A DNA stretch of 58,903 nucleotides from Pseudomonas morbosilactucae (GTDB lineage: Bacteria > Pseudomonadota > Gammaproteobacteria > Pseudomonadales > Pseudomonadaceae): positions 1 to 58,903 of the forward strand of contig NZ_JALQCW010000086.1 of assembly GCF_023241715.1 (NCBI RefSeq). The letters run 5' to 3'. A program made the translations under genes and the position numbers. The notes under the pieces were generated by a model that ran no database searches, was not told the DNA's origin, and saw only the letters and a program-made list of their open reading frames with translations. Positions 9,168 through 18,242 of the stretch are shown piece after piece. Every line of letters begins with the position of its first letter. Within the stretch, counting starts at the first letter, position 1.

Positions 9168-9380
9168 TTACTCTCTTTCCGTGTCTTGTGTGCCCGGGTA
9201 GTCGGCGGGGTACTTTTCAAATACCTGGGTAATAAAGGCCTGGGCTGCTTGCGTGCCCAATTCCTTGACCAGCAGGTCTATACCGATGATTGCCAGCTCC
9301 TCGGGGCTCCCGGGGCTGTAGGAGCAATGGCCCTGTGGCCATTTGGCTTTGATGTCGGCGTCGATACTCACGGTGGCCAT
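9168..9380 (-). CDS. Small hypothetical protein
   Basis: A 70-residue acidic protein that I do not recognise. It begins MATVSIDADIKAKWPQG, has a helical centre (ELAIIGIDLLVKELGTQAAQAF), and ends in a charged tail (GTQDTERE). There is no signal peptide or membrane segment. It converges on the ribose operon and shares the hairpin at 9146-9167. The codon use is typical of the chromosome, which supports a real gene; the RBS before its ATG is weak. Confidence 0.65.
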   Translation of the reverse strand: MATVSIDADIKAKWPQGHCSYSPGSPEELAIIGIDLLVKELGTQAAQAFITQVFEKYPADYPGTQDTERE

Positions 9381-9544
9381 GACGGTCTCACGAATTCAAA
9401 TAAAGGCGGTTGCCAGGATAGGGGCAGGGCGAAGGGCTGCCGAGCGCAGAGTTAAACACCTTGCGGGCCTTTTAGCACTCCGACTTAGGCATGGGGGAGG
9501 GGCTGTGCGACACTTGCGCTTTGCCTGTTTTAAAGGAAACCCCT

Positions 9545-9850
9545 GTGCAGATTGATTTGAACAACCCTGAGGCCTTGACCCTTGAGTCGGTGCGTCAGCT
9601 TCTGGCGTCAGCCAGCGACAATGTGCACGCCCAACTGCGCGTCACCAAGGGCGGCATTGCCTATATCTCATCCGGCGTGGTCGGGGGCGTTGATATTGAC
9701 GGCCTGCTGTTTCGATTGGAGACCTGGGCGGCCGGTTCTGGCTATGTCGGGTTGGTCGCGGCCAGCGATGAAGTCTGGGTCATGCAGATTTTCAATGCAT
9801 TGAAACAGAATTGGCCCAAGCCCGCTTTTGACTACATCGACATCTATTGA
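9545..9850 (+). CDS. Small hypothetical protein (GTG start)
   Basis: 101 residues from the GTG at 9545, preceded by AAAGGAAACCCCT. The upstream ATG at 9491 lacks an RBS and adds a poorly structured extension. The protein is a mixed alpha/beta sequence without signal peptide or membrane segment, ending NWPKPAFDYIDIY. Weak hints such as a GGIAYISSGVVGGVDIDGLL beta-rich segment do not identify a family for me. It stands alone. Confidence 0.65.
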   Translation: MQIDLNNPEALTLESVRQLLASASDNVHAQLRVTKGGIAYISSGVVGGVDIDGLLFRLETWAAGSGYVGLVAASDEVWVMQIFNALKQNWPKPAFDYIDIY

Positions 9851-10012
9851 GGCCTGTTCATATTCAGTCACGATTGCCGGGTGAACGCCTGCGCTGCTCT
9901 GAGGCAGACTTGCCTACTGCGTGACGATAGGGCAAAAGGCCATTTCGTTTTTGCAACCAAACGCGCAGCGCGCTGTCGCACGAACTCTGCTTATTTTTAG
10001 AAAGGAGGCTTC

Positions 10013-10324
10013 ATGCCTTGGAAGCTCGCATCATTCGGAACCTTGTTGGCGGCGGTCGTGCTCGCAGGTTGCAGCACCTCAGGGGCAGCCAAAGACCCTG
10101 TGGCCACTGAGCCCGTATACACCCGCTGTGAAGCGAAGGGCGCTGAATTTTCTATCGGCAAGACCGCATCTCCGGAGTTGCTTGAGCAGGCCCGTACCCG
10201 TGCTGGGGCGCAGAATGCACGAATCCTCAAGCCCAACGACATGATCACGTTGGAGTACCGCTCCGATCGCCTGAACCTCAATACCGATGCCAACCTGGTG
10301 ATCACCCGCGTCAACTGCGGTTGA
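10013..10324 (+). CDS. Lipoprotein of the I78 peptidase-inhibitor family
   Basis: 103 residues. A lipoprotein signal with lipobox LAGC ends near residue 20. The mature part resembles the I78 family (Aspergillus elastase inhibitor type): Cys in YTRCEAKGAEF, then RAGAQNARILKPND, the core EYRSDRLNLNTD and a terminal VNCG, with the two Cys probably disulphide-bonded. It would sit on a membrane facing the periplasm, possibly inhibiting serine proteases. RBS AAAGGAGGC precedes the ATG. Family call is by pattern; inhibition is inferred. Confidence 0.8.
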   Translation: MPWKLASFGTLLAAVVLAGCSTSGAAKDPVATEPVYTRCEAKGAEFSIGKTASPELLEQARTRAGAQNARILKPNDMITLEYRSDRLNLNTDANLVITRVNCG

Positions 10325-10350
10325 TGACTTGAGGTTTTTGTCGCGCCCAT

Positions 10351-10382
10351 AAAAAACCCCGTCACATGGACGGGGTTTTTTT
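10351..10382. terminator. Bidirectional rho-independent terminator
   Basis: AAAAAACCCCGTC-ACATG-GACGGGGTTTTTT, a strong GC stem flanked by A and T tracts. It lies between the convergent lipoprotein gene and the cold-shock gene and can serve both strands. Confidence 0.93.
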
Positions 10383-10396
10383 AGCTCGCGTAGATT

Positions 10397-10609
10397 TTAC
10401 TCTGGGCGAACTTGTGCAGCTTGCATACCCTTTTGGCCTTTCTCAGCCACGAAGGAAACGGTTTGGCCTTCTTTCAGGCTTTTGAAACCGTCGCTTTCAA
10501 TAGCTTTGAAGTGTACGAACAGGTCGTCACCGCCACCTTGAGGAGTGATGAAGCCGAAGCCTTTTTCATCGTTGAACCATTTTACGGTGCCGGTTTGGCG
10601 ATTAGACAT
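10397..10609 (-). CDS. CspA-family cold-shock protein
   Basis: 70 residues forming one cold-shock domain that binds single-stranded nucleic acid and acts as an RNA chaperone. RNP1 is seen as KGFGFITP and RNP2 as DLFVHF; the N-terminus is MSNRQTGTVKWFND. The start at 10609 is chosen over an in-frame upstream start because it gives the standard family length and is preceded by GGAGATACACC. The long upstream region (10610-10901) fits the long leaders of cold-regulated csp genes. It resembles Pseudomonas CapB/CspA. Confidence 0.95.
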   Translation of the reverse strand: MSNRQTGTVKWFNDEKGFGFITPQGGGDDLFVHFKAIESDGFKSLKEGQTVSFVAEKGQKGMQAAQVRPE

Positions 10610-10901
10610 GGTGTATCTCCAAGAAACATATATTTTCAGTAGTGCTGTGTTGCTCAGGCCAACTGGGCACACCGAGCTATCATAGTCGAAATGTTCGACT
10701 TGGGAGCCCCCTCTCAGTGCTGTTTGCCCAGTGGTTGAACTCATTTTGCTGATCGGATCCGCTGGAAGCCCCGATTTAAGGGACTTTGGCGGAAAATAAT
10801 CGGCGATAAAAAAACCGTAAAAGCTGCATTTATTGTGAGGGAAGTCAGTATTTCAGCTGATTTTCAGCCCTCAAAACAGCAAGAATCCGAGTGTCGCCGG
10901 G

Positions 10902-11201
10902 TTACTTGACGACTCGGCAAGCGGCAATCGCATCCAGCGCTTTGGTTCTGAGTTCCGCGCTCGGTTGTTTCTGCTTGCTCATCAATTCCGAGATTTGCTC
11001 AGTGGTGAATTTTTCGTTGAGCTTTTCCGCGCCACAAGCGCAGTGCTTCTCGGCGCTCTTGGCATCCACGCTCTGGCTGGCAGCTGCGGTGCAGTCCTTC
11101 ATATAGTCAGCACGTGCCCCGGCGGGCCAGGCAGCGTTTGCGCTGAGGGGCAGCAACAGGGCAAATGGGGCGACGGCGGCAAAAAGTTTGATAAGACGCA
11201 T
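10902..11201 (-). CDS. Small exported hypothetical protein
   Basis: 99 residues with a clear signal peptide (residues 1-23, ending ANA). The mature part has three cysteines in a CTAAAS...HCACG arrangement, a helical segment EQISELMSK and a final AIAACRVVK with a fourth Cys. The paired cysteines suggest disulphides in the periplasm. I do not recognise a named family. RBS GGAGAGC precedes the ATG. It is separated from the cold-shock gene by about 290 bases and is probably its own unit. Confidence 0.8.
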   Translation of the reverse strand: MRLIKLFAAVAPFALLLPLSANAAWPAGARADYMKDCTAAASQSVDAKSAEKHCACGAEKLNEKFTTEQISELMSKQKQPSAELRTKALDAIAACRVVK

Positions 11202-11591
11202 GACTCGAGCTCTCCTGAAGTCGATAGCAAGGACGGCAATTCTCCGTTTATTTGAGGCCCTGCGTATATCGCAAGTTCACTTTCCTGGTGAAAACACCTG
11301 GCGCCGGGTTTCCGTATTCCCGGCGCAGCGATGACCGTTCATCTGTGCTAGCATGCCGCCCCTTGGGTGTTTTCAGGCTTTGGGTGTACTTCAATTCCCC
11401 TCGCAGTTTATGCCTCATGATTCTTTTTGATGTGAACCCCAGTCACTCTGGTTCGGTTTCCCGGTTGGCCGCAAGGCTCCTGCCGCTGTAAGGCAGGCGT
11501 TGATCACTCAATGGCCTGGACTGAATCGCGTACTGGCTCATCCCAACCCACGTGACCTTTGGTAGGGGTCACCACTAGGAGAGGAGGCGCC
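11202..11591 (+). promoter_or_regulatory. thrS upstream leader region
   Basis: 390 bases without a convincing gene. It must hold the promoter of the thrS-infC-rpmI-rplT block. A six-pair hairpin, CCTGCC-GCTGTAA-GGCAGG, lies at 11479-11497. In E. coli, ThrRS binds its own leader; I cannot show an anticodon-like mimic here. The thrS RBS is GAGAGGAGG at 11580-11588. Confidence 0.35.
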
Positions 11592-13514
11592 ATGCCAACT
11601 ATTACTCTTCCCGACGGCAGTCAGCGTTCATTCGATCACCCGGTATCCGTAGCCGAGGTCGCCGCGTCCATCGGCGCCGGCTTGGCCAAGGCCACTGTGG
11701 CCGGCAAGGTCAATGGTAAGCTGGTCGATGCCTGCGACTTGATCGACAGCGACGCGTCCTTGCAAATCATTACGCCAAAGGATGAAGAGGGGCTGGAGAT
11801 CATTCGCCACTCTTGCGCTCACTTGGTTGGCCATGCGGTCAAGCAGCTGTACCCGACGGCCAAGATGGTTATCGGTCCAGTGATCGATGAAGGCTTCTAT
11901 TACGATATCGCCTATGAGCGTCCTTTCACTCCGGACGACATGGCCGCCATCGAACAGCGCATGCAGCAGCTGATCGAAAAAGATTACGACGTCATCAAGA
12001 AAGTCACTCCGCGTGCGGAAGTGATCGACGTGTTCACGGCTCGCGGCGAAGACTACAAGCTGCGTCTGGTCGAGGACATGCCGAACGAACAGGCCATGGG
12101 CCTGTACTACCACGAAGAATACGTCGACATGTGCCGTGGCCCGCACGTGCCGAACACGCGTTTCCTCAAGTCGTTCAAGTTGACCAAGCTGTCCGGCGCC
12201 TACTGGCGTGGTGATGCTAAAAACGAGCAGTTGCAGCGCGTTTATGGCACCGCTTGGGCGGACAAGAAGCAATTGGCGGCGTACATCCAGCGCATCGAAG
12301 AGGCGGAAAAACGCGACCATCGCAAGATTGGCAAGCGTCTTGGCCTGTTCCATACCCAGGAAGAAGCACCGGGTATGGTGTTCTGGCACCCGAATGGCTG
12401 GACCCTGTACCAAGTACTTGAGCAGTACATGCGCAAGATCCAGCGCGATAACGGCTACCTGGAGATCAAGACTCCGCAGGTGGTCGATCGCAGCCTGTGG
12501 GAGAAATCCGGGCACTGGGCCAACTACGCCGACAACATGTTCACCACTGAGTCGGAAAGCCGCGACTACGCAATCAAGCCGATGAACTGCCCGTGCCACG
12601 TGCAGGTGTTCAACCAGGGGCTCAAGAGCTACCGCGAGCTGCCAATGCGCCTGGCTGAGTTTGGTGCCTGCCACCGTAACGAGCCGTCGGGTGCTCTGCA
12701 CGGCATCATGCGTGTGCGTGCGTTCACCCAGGACGATGCCCACATCTTCTGTACTGAAGAGCAGATGCAGGCTGAGTCCGCCGCTTTCATCAAGCTGACC
12801 ATGGATGTCTATGCCGACTTCGGCTTCAAAGACATCGAGATGAAGCTTTCCACTCGTCCTGAAAAGCGCGTGGGTTCCGACGAGCTGTGGGATCGTGCTG
12901 AAACGGCACTGGCTGCCGCACTCGACAGCGCCGGCCTGCCTTATGATCTGCAGCCAGGCGAGGGGGCCTTCTATGGTCCGAAAATCGAATTCTCGCTGAA
13001 AGATTGCCTGGGTCGTGTCTGGCAGTGTGGTACCTTGCAGCTCGATTTCAACTTGCCGATCCGTCTGGGCGCCGAATACGTGTCCGAAGACAACAGTCGC
13101 AAGCACCCAGTGATGCTGCACCGGGCGATCCTCGGTTCCTTCGAGCGTTTCGTCGGTATTTTGATCGAGCACTACGAGGGTGCATTCCCTGCGTGGCTGG
13201 CTCCGACCCAGGCAGTGGTGATGAATATCACTGATAAACAGGCAGATTTTGCCCTTGAGGTCGAAAAAACTCTCAATCAAAGCGGATTTCGTGCCAAGTC
13301 CGACTTGAGAAATGAAAAGATCGGCTTTAAAATCCGCGAGCATACTTTGCTCAAGGTTCCCTATCTCTTGGTTATTGGAGATCGGGAAGTCGAGATGCAG
13401 ACTGTCGCTGTGCGTACCCGTGAAGGTGCTGACCTGGGCTCGATGCCCGTCGCCCAGTTCTCGGAGTTCCTTGCACAAGCGGTTTCCCGGCGTGGTCGCC
13501 CAGATTCGGAGTAA
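11592..13514 (+). CDS. thrS: Threonyl-tRNA synthetase
   Basis: 640 residues, the usual length. Order of domains: TGS (1-65), editing domain with the HSCAH and CRGPH metal/active-site motifs, class II catalytic core, and C-terminal anticodon-binding domain. Zinc-ligand motif MNCPCH and the motif 2 region (HRNEPSGALHG) are intact. The ATG at 11592 follows GAGGAGGCGCC. It charges tRNA-Thr in the cytoplasm. Its TAA overlaps the infC AUU start by one base. Confidence 0.97.
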   Translation: MPTITLPDGSQRSFDHPVSVAEVAASIGAGLAKATVAGKVNGKLVDACDLIDSDASLQIITPKDEEGLEIIRHSCAHLVGHAVKQLYPTAKMVIGPVIDEGFYYDIAYERPFTPDDMAAIEQRMQQLIEKDYDVIKKVTPRAEVIDVFTARGEDYKLRLVEDMPNEQAMGLYYHEEYVDMCRGPHVPNTRFLKSFKLTKLSGAYWRGDAKNEQLQRVYGTAWADKKQLAAYIQRIEEAEKRDHRKIGKRLGLFHTQEEAPGMVFWHPNGWTLYQVLEQYMRKIQRDNGYLEIKTPQVVDRSLWEKSGHWANYADNMFTTESESRDYAIKPMNCPCHVQVFNQGLKSYRELPMRLAEFGACHRNEPSGALHGIMRVRAFTQDDAHIFCTEEQMQAESAAFIKLTMDVYADFGFKDIEMKLSTRPEKRVGSDELWDRAETALAAALDSAGLPYDLQPGEGAFYGPKIEFSLKDCLGRVWQCGTLQLDFNLPIRLGAEYVSEDNSRKHPVMLHRAILGSFERFVGILIEHYEGAFPAWLAPTQAVVMNITDKQADFALEVEKTLNQSGFRAKSDLRNEKIGFKIREHTLLKVPYLLVIGDREVEMQTVAVRTREGADLGSMPVAQFSEFLAQAVSRRGRPDSE

Positions 13515-14065
13515 TTATTATTAAGCGTGAAATGAGACAAGATAAACGAGCTGCACCGAAAGCCCCGATCAACGAGAATATCTCGGCACGCGAGGTTCGG
13601 TTAATTGGCGCTGACGGCGAGCAGGTTGGCATCGTCTCGATTGATGAAGCGCTTCGTATAGCTGAAGAAGCCAAGCTGGATTTGGTGGAAATTTCCGCCG
13701 ACGCAGTACCGCCAGTTTGCCGTGTGATGGATTACGGCAAGTCGATCTTCGAGAAGAAGAAGCAGATCGCGGCTGCGAAAAAGAACCAGAAGCAGATTCA
13801 GGTTAAAGAAATCAAGTTTCGTCCAGGGACGGAGGAAGGGGATTACCAGGTAAAACTACGCAACCTGGTACGTTTCCTGAGTGACGGGGACAGGGCCAAG
13901 GTATCCTTGCGATTCCGCGGCCGTGAGATGGCCCACCAGGAGCTGGGGATGGAACTCCTCAAGCGGGTTGAAGCTGACCTGCAAGAGTACGGTTCGGTCG
14001 AACAGCATCCTAAGATGGAAGGACGCCAGCTGATTATGGTCATCGCCCCGAAAAAGAAGAAGTAA
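13514..14065 (+). CDS. infC: Translation initiation factor IF-3 (ATT start)
   Basis: 183 residues if translation begins at the ATT overlapping the thrS stop. Three consecutive ATT codons (13514, 13517, 13520) precede AAG CGT GAA ATG, so ATT at 13514 gives a start MIIKREM comparable with other Pseudomonas IF-3. The SD core GGAG is at 13508-13511. An ATG at 13532 would lose part of the N-terminus. IF-3 binds the 30S subunit and rejects non-canonical starts, so its own rare start gives autoregulation. Landmarks are INENISAREVRLIG, the KEIKFRPGTEEGDY linker and KMEGRQLIMVIAPKKKK. Confidence 0.93.
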   Translation: MIIKREMRQDKRAAPKAPINENISAREVRLIGADGEQVGIVSIDEALRIAEEAKLDLVEISADAVPPVCRVMDYGKSIFEKKKQIAAAKKNQKQIQVKEIKFRPGTEEGDYQVKLRNLVRFLSDGDRAKVSLRFRGREMAHQELGMELLKRVEADLQEYGSVEQHPKMEGRQLIMVIAPKKKK

Positions 14066-14125
14066 TCAACAGGGCACGGCAGGCCTTGCGATTATGTTTA
14101 TCAACTGAATGCGGAGTATCCGAAC

Positions 14126-14320
14126 ATGCCAAAGATGAAAACTAAAAGTGGTGCTGCTAAGCGGTTTCTGAAAACTGCTAACGGTATCAAGCACAAGCAC
14201 GCTTTCAAGAGCCACATCCTGACCAAAATGTCGACCAAGCGTAAGCGTCAACTGCGCGGTAGCAGCTTGCTGCATCCGTCTGACGTGGCAAAAGTCGAGC
14301 GCATGCTGCGCCTTCGTTAA
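14126..14320 (+). CDS. rpmI: 50S ribosomal protein L35
   Basis: 64 residues, very basic, beginning MPKMKTKSGAAKRF and ending VERMLRLR, typical L35. It is part of the infC-rpmI-rplT operon. In E. coli L20 represses rpmI translation from an upstream mRNA structure; the infC-rpmI gap (14066-14125) could host similar control, but I cannot fold it reliably. Confidence 0.97.
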   Translation: MPKMKTKSGAAKRFLKTANGIKHKHAFKSHILTKMSTKRKRQLRGSSLLHPSDVAKVERMLRLR

Positions 14321-14350
14321 TTTTTGGATCAAGAATAGAGGAAGTAACTC

Positions 14351-14707
14351 ATGGCTCGTGTAAAGCGTGGCGTCATTGCCCGTAAGCGTCACAAAAAAAT
14401 TCTGAAACTTGCTAAAGGCTACTACGGTGCACGTTCGCGCGTATTCCGTGTTGCCAAGCAAGCGGTAATCAAGGCAGGCCAATACGCCTACCGTGACCGT
14501 CGTCAGAAAAAACGTCAGTTCCGCGCTCTGTGGATCGCTCGTATCAACGCTGGTGCTCGTATCAACGGTCTGTCCTACAGCCGTTTCATCGCCGGCCTGA
14601 AAAAAGCGTCCATCGAGATCGACCGTAAGGTTCTGGCTGATCTGGCAGTGAACGAAAAAGCGGCGTTTGCTGCGATTGTCGAGAAAGCTAAAGCCACCTT
14701 GGCTTAA
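14351..14707 (+). CDS. rplT: 50S ribosomal protein L20
   Basis: 118 residues, basic and helical, beginning MARVKRGVIARKRHKK and containing the conserved AYRDRRQKKR and LWIARINAGAR segments. It binds 23S rRNA early in 50S assembly and is the likely autorepressor of this operon. RBS AGAGGAAGTAACTC precedes the ATG. Confidence 0.97.
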   Translation: MARVKRGVIARKRHKKILKLAKGYYGARSRVFRVAKQAVIKAGQYAYRDRRQKKRQFRALWIARINAGARINGLSYSRFIAGLKKASIEIDRKVLADLAVNEKAAFAAIVEKAKATLA

Positions 14708-14765
14708 GTACCCCCGACAGTCCATCCGGGCTCACCTCTGTGGGCTCTGGTGTTAAACGTCTTAA

Positions 14766-14800
14766 ATAGGGGAAGAGCCTTCAAGCTCTTCCCCTATTTT
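14766..14800 (+). terminator. Attenuator or terminator hairpin before pheS
   Basis: ATAGGGGAAGAGC-CTTCAA-GCTCTTCCCCTAT is a perfect 13-pair stem that runs into TTTT. It lies between rplT and pheS. It could end the ribosomal operon or act as the pheST attenuator known from E. coli. I see no clear Phe-rich leader peptide in the preceding 60 bases, so plain or partial termination is at least as likely. Confidence 0.85.
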
Positions 14801-14817
14801 GTATCTGGAGTCTGTAC

Positions 14818-15834
14818 ATGGAAAACCTGGATGCGCTGGTCTCTCAAGCACTAGAGGCTGTGCAAAGCGCTGAAGATATCAATGCCCTGGAGCAAATCCG
14901 GGTTCACTACCTTGGCAAAAAGGGCGAATTGACTCAGGTGATGAAGACCCTGGGGAATTTGCCGGCAGAGGAGCGCCCACAAGTCGGTGCCCTGATCAAC
15001 GTTGCCAAGGAGCGTGTCACAGAGGTTCTCAATGCGCGCAAGGCGTTGTTTGAAGAGGCTGAACTGGCCGCCAAACTGTCTGCCGAATCCATTGACGTAA
15101 CCCTGCCGGGCCGTGGTCAGACCTCGGGTGGTCTGCATCCGGTTACCCGTACTCTGGAACGTATCGAACAGTTCTTCACTCACATCGGCTACGGCATCGC
15201 CGAAGGCCCTGAGGTCGAAGACGACTATCACAACTTCGAGGCGCTCAACATCCCAGGCCACCACCCGGCCCGGTCGATGCATGACACCTTCTATTTCAAT
15301 GCAAACATGTTGTTGCGCACTCATACCTCGCCGGTACAGGTCCGCACCATGGAATCGAAGAAGCCGCCGATCCGCATCGTCTGCCCAGGCCGTGTGTACC
15401 GTAGCGACTCCGATATCACTCACTCGCCGATGTTCCACCAGGTCGAAGGCCTGCTGGTCGACCGCGACATCAATTTCGCCGACCTGAAAGGCACCATCGA
15501 AGAGTTCCTGCGGGTGTTCTTCGAGAAAGAACTGGCCGTGCGTTTCCGTCCTTCCTACTTCCCGTTTACCGAGCCGTCCGCTGAAGTCGATATGGAATGC
15601 GTGATGTGCAGCGGTAAAGGCTGCCGTGTCTGCAAGCAGACCGGCTGGCTGGAAGTCATGGGCTGCGGCATGGTTCATCCGAACGTATTGCGCATGTCCG
15701 GCATCGACCCGGAAGAGTTCTCGGGCTTTGCCTTCGGCATGGGCGTTGAGCGTCTGGCCATGCTGCGTTACGGCGTGAACGACTTGCGTCTGTTCTTCGA
15801 CAACGACTTGCGGTTCCTCGCGCAATTTCGCTAG
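14818..15834 (+). CDS. pheS: Phenylalanyl-tRNA synthetase alpha subunit
   Basis: 338 residues, standard for the alpha chain. A helical coiled-coil N-terminus (1-85) precedes the class II catalytic core. Motif 2 lies around VYRSDSDITHSPMFHQVEG and motif 3 at GMGVERLAMLRYG. Cysteines in CVMCSGKGCRVCK are typical of this subfamily. It forms the alpha2-beta2 enzyme with PheT, encoded 26 bases downstream. Confidence 0.97.
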   Translation: MENLDALVSQALEAVQSAEDINALEQIRVHYLGKKGELTQVMKTLGNLPAEERPQVGALINVAKERVTEVLNARKALFEEAELAAKLSAESIDVTLPGRGQTSGGLHPVTRTLERIEQFFTHIGYGIAEGPEVEDDYHNFEALNIPGHHPARSMHDTFYFNANMLLRTHTSPVQVRTMESKKPPIRIVCPGRVYRSDSDITHSPMFHQVEGLLVDRDINFADLKGTIEEFLRVFFEKELAVRFRPSYFPFTEPSAEVDMECVMCSGKGCRVCKQTGWLEVMGCGMVHPNVLRMSGIDPEEFSGFAFGMGVERLAMLRYGVNDLRLFFDNDLRFLAQFR

Positions 15835-15860
15835 TCGTAACGAATTTTTAGGAGAGCAGG

Positions 15861-18239
15861 ATGAAATTCAGTGAACAATGGCTGCGTGGTTGGGTTAGCC
15901 CGCAGGTAAGTCGCGACGAGCTGGTTGCTCGTCTGTCGATGGCCGGTCTTGAGGTCGATAGCGTTACGCCGGCCGCCGGTATTTTCAGTGGCGTTGTGGT
16001 GGGCGAGGTGCTGAGCACCGAGCAGCATCCGGATGCCGACAAGCTTCGTGTGTGCCAGGTCAGCAATGGTGCAGAAACCTTTCAGGTCGTTTGCGGTGCG
16101 CCTAACGTGCGTCCGGGCCTGAAGATCCCATTCGCAATGATTGGCGCCGAGCTGCCAGGCGACTTCAAAATCAAGAAGGCCAAACTTCGTGGTGTTGAGT
16201 CCAACGGCATGCTGTGTTCTCAGGCCGAGTTGCAGGTAGGTGAAGGCAACGACGGTCTGATGGAGCTGCCGGCTGATGCGCCGGTAGGCAAGGACTTTCG
16301 TGAATACCTGGAGTTGGACGACGCGAGCATTGAGGTTGATCTGACCCCTAACCGCGGTGACTGCCTGTCGTTGGCCGGTTTGGCGCGAGAAGTCGGCGCC
16401 TTGTACGCCGCACAGGTCACCCGCCCGGTAGTGGCCGCTGTTGTGGCTGCACACGACGAAGTGCGCCCGGTTGAAGTACTGGCGCCGGCTGCCTGTCCGC
16501 GTTATCTGGGTCGAGTGATCCGCAACGTCGACCTGAGCAAGCCAACCCCGCTGTGGATGGTGGAGCGTCTGCGTCGGGCTGACGTACGCAGCATTGATGC
16601 GGCGGTGGATATCACCAACTACGTCATGTTGGAGCTGGGTCAGCCTCTGCACGCTTTCGACCTTGCCGAAATCAACGGTGGCATCCGTGTACGCATGGCG
16701 GAAGAAGGCGAGAAGCTCGTTCTGCTTGATGGTCAGGAAGTGACCCTGCGTAGCGATACCTTGGTGATTGCCGACCATTCCCGCGCGCTGGCCATTGCCG
16801 GTGTCATGGGGGGCGAGCACAGCGGTGTGACCGCCACCACGCGCGACATATTCCTTGAAAGTGCGTTCTTCGATCAGATTGCTGTTGCCGGCAAAGCGCG
16901 CTCCTATGGGCTGCATACCGATGCCTCGCACCGTTATGAGCGCGGAGTGGATTGGCAGCTCGCCCGTGAAGCCATGGAGCGTGCCACTGGCCTGCTGCTG
17001 GACATCACTGGCGGGGAAGCCGGTCCGATTATTGAGGCGGTGAGTGAGCAACATCTGCCGTCCATCGCACCGATCACTCTGCGCGCCGAGCGCGTGACTC
17101 AGATGCTGGGTCTGGAAATCGAAAGCGCGGAAATCGAGCGGCTGCTCAGTGCCCTGGGCCTGGCGGTTACTGTGGATGGGGCAGGGCAATGGCGTGTTGA
17201 AGTGCCAAGCCATCGCTTCGATATCAGTCTCGAAGTCGACCTGATCGAAGAGCTGGCTCGTCTCTACGGCTACAACCGCTTGCCGGTTCGTTACCCGCAA
17301 GCACGCTTGGCTCCACAGGCCAAAGCTGAAGCCCGTAGCGATCTGCCGGTGCTGCGCCGTCTGCTGGTGGCTCGCGGTTACCAGGAAGCGATTACCTACA
17401 GCTTCATCGATCCTAAGCAATTCGAATTGTTCAGCCCGGGCGTCGAGCCGCTGCTACTGGCCAACCCGATTTCCAATGACATGGCTGCCATGCGTTCGTC
17501 GTTGTGGCCAGGCCTGGTCAAGGCACTGCAGCACAACCTCAATCGCCAGCAGGATCGTGTCCGCCTGTTCGAAAGCGGCCTGCGTTTTGTCGGCCAATTG
17601 GAAGGCCTGAAGCAAGAGCCGATGCTGGCCGGTGTCGTTTGCGGTAGCCGCTTGCCTGAAGGCTGGGCTCAAGGTCGCGACGCGGTGGATTTCTTTGACG
17701 TCAAGGCTGATGTGGAAGCAGTGCTGGGCTTTGCCGGTGCACTGGACTCCTTCACCTTCTCGCCAGGTAAACACCCGGCGCTGCACCCAGGACAAACTGC
17801 GCGCATCGAGCGTGAAGGCCGTTTGGTTGGTTTCGTCGGCGCGATTCACCCTGAACTGTCGAAAACCCTCGGTCTTGATCGCCCGGTGTTTGTATTCGAA
17901 CTGGTTCTGGCTGAAGTCGCCCTGGGCAAAATGCCGAAGTTCCACGAACTGTCGCGCTTCCCAGAAGTACGCCGCGACCTGGCCCTGTTGGCCGATCGTG
18001 ACGTTGCAGCCAGCGCCGTGCTTGACGTGATTCGTGAAAACGCCGGTGAGTGGCTGACCGACCTCAGGCTATTTGACGTGTATCAGGGTAAAGGTATTGA
18101 TCCACATAGAAAAAGCCTTGCAGTTGGCTTGACCTGGCAGCATCCATCGCGCACTCTTAATGACGATGAGGTGAACTCCACTACGCAAAATATCCTCACC
18201 TCGCTCGAACAAAGGTTGAACGCCACGTTAAGGAAGTGA
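15861..18239 (+). CDS. pheT: Phenylalanyl-tRNA synthetase beta subunit
   Basis: 792 residues, standard length. It carries an N-terminal EMAP-type tRNA-binding domain (about 40-150, QHPDADKLRVCQV), the B3/B4 editing domain, the B5 domain, the catalytic-like core, and a C-terminal ferredoxin-fold anticodon-binding domain (FHELSRFPEVRRDLALL onward). RBS AGGAGAGCAGG precedes the ATG. It ends three bases before ihfA. Confidence 0.97.
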   Translation: MKFSEQWLRGWVSPQVSRDELVARLSMAGLEVDSVTPAAGIFSGVVVGEVLSTEQHPDADKLRVCQVSNGAETFQVVCGAPNVRPGLKIPFAMIGAELPGDFKIKKAKLRGVESNGMLCSQAELQVGEGNDGLMELPADAPVGKDFREYLELDDASIEVDLTPNRGDCLSLAGLAREVGALYAAQVTRPVVAAVVAAHDEVRPVEVLAPAACPRYLGRVIRNVDLSKPTPLWMVERLRRADVRSIDAAVDITNYVMLELGQPLHAFDLAEINGGIRVRMAEEGEKLVLLDGQEVTLRSDTLVIADHSRALAIAGVMGGEHSGVTATTRDIFLESAFFDQIAVAGKARSYGLHTDASHRYERGVDWQLAREAMERATGLLLDITGGEAGPIIEAVSEQHLPSIAPITLRAERVTQMLGLEIESAEIERLLSALGLAVTVDGAGQWRVEVPSHRFDISLEVDLIEELARLYGYNRLPVRYPQARLAPQAKAEARSDLPVLRRLLVARGYQEAITYSFIDPKQFELFSPGVEPLLLANPISNDMAAMRSSLWPGLVKALQHNLNRQQDRVRLFESGLRFVGQLEGLKQEPMLAGVVCGSRLPEGWAQGRDAVDFFDVKADVEAVLGFAGALDSFTFSPGKHPALHPGQTARIEREGRLVGFVGAIHPELSKTLGLDRPVFVFELVLAEVALGKMPKFHELSRFPEVRRDLALLADRDVAASAVLDVIRENAGEWLTDLRLFDVYQGKGIDPHRKSLAVGLTWQHPSRTLNDDEVNSTTQNILTSLEQRLNATLRK

Positions 18240-18242
18240 CGT

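Noticed and set aside
9338..9500. Possible gene between the two small proteins near 9.4 kb
   Set aside because: The frames here lack a ribosome-binding site and coding character.
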